From Gemmatimonadota bacterium (GTDB lineage Bacteria > Gemmatimonadota > Gemmatimonadetes > Gemmatimonadales > GWC2-71-9), in contig JANYAG010000216.1 of NCBI GenBank assembly GCA_025361465.1, positions 1-7,544 of the forward strand: a DNA stretch of 7,544 bases. The letters run 5' to 3'. Below are positions 4,704-7,544 of this stretch, piece after piece. The position numbers and the translations under genes were made by a program. Under the pieces are notes generated by a model. The model worked only from the letters and a program-made list of their open reading frames with translations, made no database searches and was not told the DNA's origin. Every line of letters starts with the position of its first letter. Within the stretch, counting starts at the first letter, position 1.

Positions 4704-7091
4704 CGCCCCGTACGGCACCCAGATGTTCTTGACCTGCGTCGCCTGCCGCAGGAACTCATGTCCCTCGCCTTCGCGCGCGTCAGGCCAGTCGCGCACGGTC
4801 CACTCCGTCCAGGTCCGCTTCATGTTGCCGGCTGAGAGCTTCTCGGCCTCGGTCGCCTCGTCGTGCGTCGCGAAGACCCAGATGGCATCGACATCATCGT
4901 GCCCGGCCAGCGACGGCAGCAGCTCCTTGCGCGCCCCGGTCACGATGTTGATGACGCCACCCGGCACGTCAGAGGTGTCGAACACCTGATAGAGATCCGT
5001 CGCAAGCAGCGGGGCGCGCTCCGAGGGAATGGCGACCACGGTGTTGCCCATCGCCACCGCGGGGAGCACCAGTGAGAGGAAGCCGAGCAGTGGCGCCTCG
5101 TCGGGAGCAGCGATGCCGATCACCCCGATCGCCTCGGGCATCGCCAGAGTCACGTTGCGGAACGGGGTGTGATGGACCGCGCCATCGTACTTGTCGGCCC
5201 AGGCGGCGTAACTGAAGCAGCGACGGATGGCGGCCTCGACCTCCGGCCCGCCGGGAGTACCGGTGAGCGTGGTGAGGCGTTCGGTGAACTCCCCGGCCCG
5301 CGCCGCGAGGTTCTCCGCCACGTAGTAGAGCACCTGCGCCCGCAGGTGAGAGGTCGCACGCGCCCACGACGACGCGGCATGGGCGGCCTCGACCGCGTTG
5401 CGAATGTCCTTCCGGTTGCCGCGACCGACCTCGGCGACCACGGTACCCGCGGCATCCAGCACTGGCAACGAGTACCCCGAGTCGGGACGCGCCTGCTTGC
5501 CACCGATGTAGAGCTTGGGAGTCCGATCGATGGGAGGGAGCACCGCAGGTCCTTCGACTGCGCGCTTCGCCTTCGGCGAATCGCTCCGCTCAGGATGAGG
5601 AGTCGCGTCGCTTCTCGGTTCTCGCTTCTCGCGCTTCAGCTTCAGGTACTCGTACATCCCTTCGCGACCACCCTCACGGCCATAGCCGCTTTCGCGATAG
5701 CCCCCGAAGCCAGACGCGGCGTCGAACATATTGGTGCAGTTGACCCATACCGTCCCGGCCTTGAGGCGCGGGGCGACATCGAGCGCGAGGTTGACGTTTT
5801 CGCTCCAGACACTCGCCGCCAGGCCGTAGCGACTGTTGTTGGCCAGTTCGACCGCTTCGTCCGGCGTCCGGAACGACATCAGCACCACGACCGGGCCGAA
5901 GATCTCGACCTGGGCGATGGTTGCTGCCGGCGAGACGTTGGTGAAGAGCGACGGCGGATAGAAGAGCCCCTCGGTCGGGCAGTTCCAGCTCGGCTGCCAG
6001 AGGGTGGAACCTTCGGCCACGCCCTGCTTCACCAGCGCCTCGATCCGTTCGAGCTGCACCGGTGCCACGATCGCACCGATGTCGACCGACTTGTCGAGTG
6101 GTGACCCGACGCGCAGTGTCTCCATCCGCGCGCGCAGCTTGGTCGTGAGCGCTTCGGCGACGCTCTCGGCCACAAGAATCCGGGAACCGGCGCAGCAGAC
6201 CTGGCCCTGGTTGAACCAGATCGCGTCGACCACCCCTTCAACCACCGAATCCATGTCGGCATCATCGAAGACGATGAACGGCGACTTTCCGCCGAGTTCC
6301 AAGGTGAGCTTCTTCCCGCTCCCCGCCGTGGCGGACCGGATGGCGCGACCGACATCGGTCGAGCCGGTGAAGGCGACCTTGTCCACGTCCGGGTGATTGA
6401 CAAGGGCAGCACCCGTGCGGCCGTCACCCGTGATGATGTTCACCACGCCGGATGGGAGCCCGATCTCCTCGAGCAGTTCGGCGAAACAGAGCGCGGTGAG
6501 CGGGGTGTACTCCGCGGGCTTGAGCACCACCGTGTTCCCGGCCGCAATCGCGGGAGCGATCTTCCACGCCATCATCAGCAGCGGGAAGTTCCACGGGATG
6601 ACCTGCCCCACCACGCCCACCGCTTCCATGCCCGGAAATTCGCGGTCGAGCAGTTGGGCCCAGCCAGCATGATGATAGAAGTGCCGTGCGACCAGCGGAA
6701 TGTCGATGTCGCGCGATTCACGGATCGGCTTGCCATTGTCGAGACTCTCGACGACGGCGAAGAGCCGCGCGTTGCGCTGGACCCCGCGCGCAATGGCGTA
6801 GAGCCAGCGGGCGCGGCCATGCCCGCCGAGCGCCTGCCAGCCGGGCAGCGCACGGCGCGCCGCGGCAACCGCATTGGCCACATCGTCCGGCGTCCCTTGC
6901 GTGGTCTGGGCCAGATCCTCGCCGGTCGCCGGATTGATCACCGCGAAAGTGTCGCTCGGTGCGGTCCACTTCCCGTCGATGAACTGACCGAACTTGCGCT
7001 GATGGCGATCGAGCCAGGCAAAGGCCGTGGTCGCCGATTCGGGCGCCGGGCCCCACGCCATCGATTCGAATGCGTCGCGGACGGTGGTCAT
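4701..7091 (-). CDS. ALDH16-like double-domain NAD(P)+-dependent aldehyde dehydrogenase
   Basis: The 796-residue length matches ALDH16 proteins (about 800), in which two ALDH domains are joined in tandem. Domain 1 (about 30–485) is complete and should be active: PWNFP (Asn168), VLKPAEYTP (cofactor Lys191), FTGSTDVG (241–248), LELGGKSP (general base Glu265), NQGQVCCAGSR (catalytic Cys299) and EIFGPV (Glu396). Domain 2 (about 525–796) begins with KLYIGGKQ and keeps the Rossmann-like half, including GNTVV and GGVINIVTG. However, PWN is replaced by APDEAP, the cofactor Lys by Ile in VAIPSE, and the ELGG and Cys motifs are absent. It looks like a structural pseudoenzyme, as known for the family. 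The linker (about 487–522) contains residues 499–514 encoded by a palindromic repeat. ATG 7091 overlaps the deoC stop in ATGA, so co-translation is likely. Acetaldehyde released by DeoC is the inferred substrate, giving acetate and NAD(P)H; other aldehydes are possible. Confidence 0.92.
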   Translation of the reverse strand: MTTVRDAFESMAWGPAPESATTAFAWLDRHQRKFGQFIDGKWTAPSDTFAVINPATGEDLAQTTQGTPDDVANAVAAARRALPGWQALGGHGRARWLYAIARGVQRNARLFAVVESLDNGKPIRESRDIDIPLVARHFYHHAGWAQLLDREFPGMEAVGVVGQVIPWNFPLLMMAWKIAPAIAAGNTVVLKPAEYTPLTALCFAELLEEIGLPSGVVNIITGDGRTGAALVNHPDVDKVAFTGSTDVGRAIRSATAGSGKKLTLELGGKSPFIVFDDADMDSVVEGVVDAIWFNQGQVCCAGSRILVAESVAEALTTKLRARMETLRVGSPLDKSVDIGAIVAPVQLERIEALVKQGVAEGSTLWQPSWNCPTEGLFYPPSLFTNVSPAATIAQVEIFGPVVVLMSFRTPDEAVELANNSRYGLAASVWSENVNLALDVAPRLKAGTVWVNCTNMFDAASGFGGYRESGYGREGGREGMYEYLKLKREKREPRSDATPHPERSDSPKAKRAVEGPAVLPPIDRTPKLYIGGKQARPDSGYSLPVLDAAGTVVAEVGRGNRKDIRNAVEAAHAASSWARATSHLRAQVLYYVAENLAARAGEFTERLTTLTGTPGGPEVEAAIRRCFSYAAWADKYDGAVHHTPFRNVTLAMPEAIGVIGIAAPDEAPLLGFLSLVLPAVAMGNTVVAIPSERAPLLATDLYQVFDTSDVPGGVINIVTGARKELLPSLAGHDDVDAIWVFATHDEATEAEKLSAGNMKRTWTEWTVRDWPDAREGEGHEFLRQATQVKNIWVPYGA
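5549..5600. repeat. Palindromic dispersed-repeat-like element inside the aldehyde dehydrogenase gene
   Basis: The core hairpin is TTCGCC (5566–5571), loop TTC, GGCGAA (5575–5580). Past one mismatch it extends through GCG 5562–5564 and CGC 5582–5584, giving 9 of 10 pairs. The flanks, CCTTCGACTGCG on one side and CCGCTCAGGATGAG on the other, resemble a repeat seen widely in environmental bacterial genomes between genes (from memory). On the gene's strand it reads CATCCTGAGCGGAGCG… through to …GTCGAAGGACC. Here it stays in frame and encodes HPERSDSPKAKRAVEG in the linker between the two ALDH domains. There is only one copy in this window, so calling it dispersed relies on outside knowledge. Confidence 0.6.
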
Positions 7092-7544
7092 GGCAGCGGA
7101 TGCCTGTGCGCCGCGCTGTAGCGGCCGGTGACATGGTGTTCGAGCTGACGCTCGATGTCGGTGAGGAGACCGCTCGCGCCGAAACGGAAGAGGTCGGAGC
7201 GCAGCCAGCGATCGCCCAGTTCCTCCTTCATCATCGCGAGCCAGTCGAGCGACTCCTTCGCCTTGCGGATGCCTCCGGCCGGCTTGAAGCCGACGTAGTA
7301 GCCGGTCCGCTCGTGATACGTCCGGATGGCGCGGGCCATGACGATGCCAACCGGCAAGGTGGCGTTGACGCTCTCCTTGCCGGTGCTGGTCTTCACGAAG
7401 TCGGCCCCGGCCATCATCGCGACGAGCGAGGCACGGGCGACGTCCTTCAGCGTGGCGAGGTCACCCGTTGCGAGAATCGCCTTCAGGTGCGCCGAACCGC
7501 AGGTGGCGCGAAAGGCGCGCACCTCATCGTACAGCGCGGTCCAG
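7088..7544 (-). CDS. deoC: Deoxyribose-phosphate aldolase, C-terminal part (5' end outside window)
   Basis: The frame is open to the window edge and gives 151 residues ending at TGA 7088–7090, roughly the C-terminal half of a DeoC of the long type (about 300 residues or more). DeoC is a class I, Schiff-base aldolase that cleaves 2-deoxy-D-ribose 5-phosphate into glyceraldehyde 3-phosphate and acetaldehyde, the last step of deoxynucleoside salvage, in the cytoplasm. The Schiff-base lysine is in ADFVKTSTGK (codon 7391–7393), and the second active-site lysine is in VGFKPAGGIR (codon 7283–7285), which also carries the phosphate-binding Gly-Gly. FGASGLLTDIERQLEHHVTG near the C-terminus is typical of the long, eukaryote-like DeoC group. 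The catalytic Asp that precedes these motifs lies outside the window. A GTG at 7522 is an internal valine, since WTALYDEVRAF upstream is still DeoC-like. The stop overlaps the aldehyde dehydrogenase start in ATGA. Confidence 0.94.
   Translation of the reverse strand, partial: WTALYDEVRAFRATCGSAHLKAILATGDLATLKDVARASLVAMMAGADFVKTSTGKESVNATLPVGIVMARAIRTYHERTGYYVGFKPAGGIRKAKESLDWLAMMKEELGDRWLRSDLFRFGASGLLTDIERQLEHHVTGRYSAAHRHPLP

Noticed and set aside
4135..4704. A − strand frame spanning the PAP2 gene
   Set aside because: The + strand encodes an intact PAP2 active site; the antisense translation is charged and featureless.
5169..7121. Long + frames (5169–6104, 6393–7121) antisense to the aldehyde dehydrogenase gene
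   Set aside because: The − strand protein has all ALDH motifs in order; the antisense translations are low-complexity and motif-free.
7088..7522. GTG 7522 as the start of a short 144-residue aldolase
   Set aside because: DeoC-like residues continue in frame to the window edge, so the GTG codes for an internal valine of a truncated-by-window gene.
1..7544. Search for CRISPR arrays, tRNA or rRNA genes, transposases, phage or defence genes
   Set aside because: None was seen; apart from the intragenic palindromic repeat the window reads as ordinary core metabolism and envelope genes.

Overview
The window is high-GC bacterial chromosomal DNA with tightly packed genes and short intergenic gaps. 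Gene content (a phoU–ppx pair, a two-domain ALDH16-type aldehyde dehydrogenase behind a class II-like deoC) and a dispersed palindromic repeat read as protein (residues HPERSDSP…) suggest an environmental bacterium, possibly Gemmatimonadota. That assignment is inference from general impression, not from a marker gene.

Layout. (1) Positions 2–1788, + strand: the 3' end of phoU overlaps by 4 bases a full Ppx/GppA-type phosphatase gene with a C-terminal HD domain. (2) Positions 1924–2770, + strand: an alkaline-phosphatase-superfamily phosphodiesterase gene, intact in both halves but split by a frameshift near 2225–2260. (3) Positions 2804–4009, − strand: a GT4 glycosyltransferase related to GDP-mannose-dependent mannosyltransferases, convergent with the phosphodiesterase. 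(4) Positions 4153–4680, + strand: a PAP2 membrane phosphatase, divergent from the glycosyltransferase. The gap between these two holds a strong inverted repeat. (5) Positions 4701–7544, − strand: the 3' part of deoC overlaps by 4 bases an ALDH16-like double-domain aldehyde dehydrogenase.

How the genes may work together. PhoU and Ppx form a phosphate/polyphosphate module. DeoC cleaves 2-deoxyribose 5-phosphate to glyceraldehyde 3-phosphate and acetaldehyde, and the coupled aldehyde dehydrogenase could oxidise that acetaldehyde to acetate, giving a short deoxynucleoside-salvage unit. The glycosyltransferase and PAP2 protein fit envelope lipid or lipid-linked glycan metabolism.

No CRISPR array, tRNA, rRNA, transposase or phage gene was seen, and I do not see a convincing new biological system. 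The points most worth a second look are the dispersed repeat that encodes the ALDH16 interdomain linker, the degenerate second ALDH domain, the frameshifted phosphodiesterase, and the inverted repeat in the divergent promoter region.
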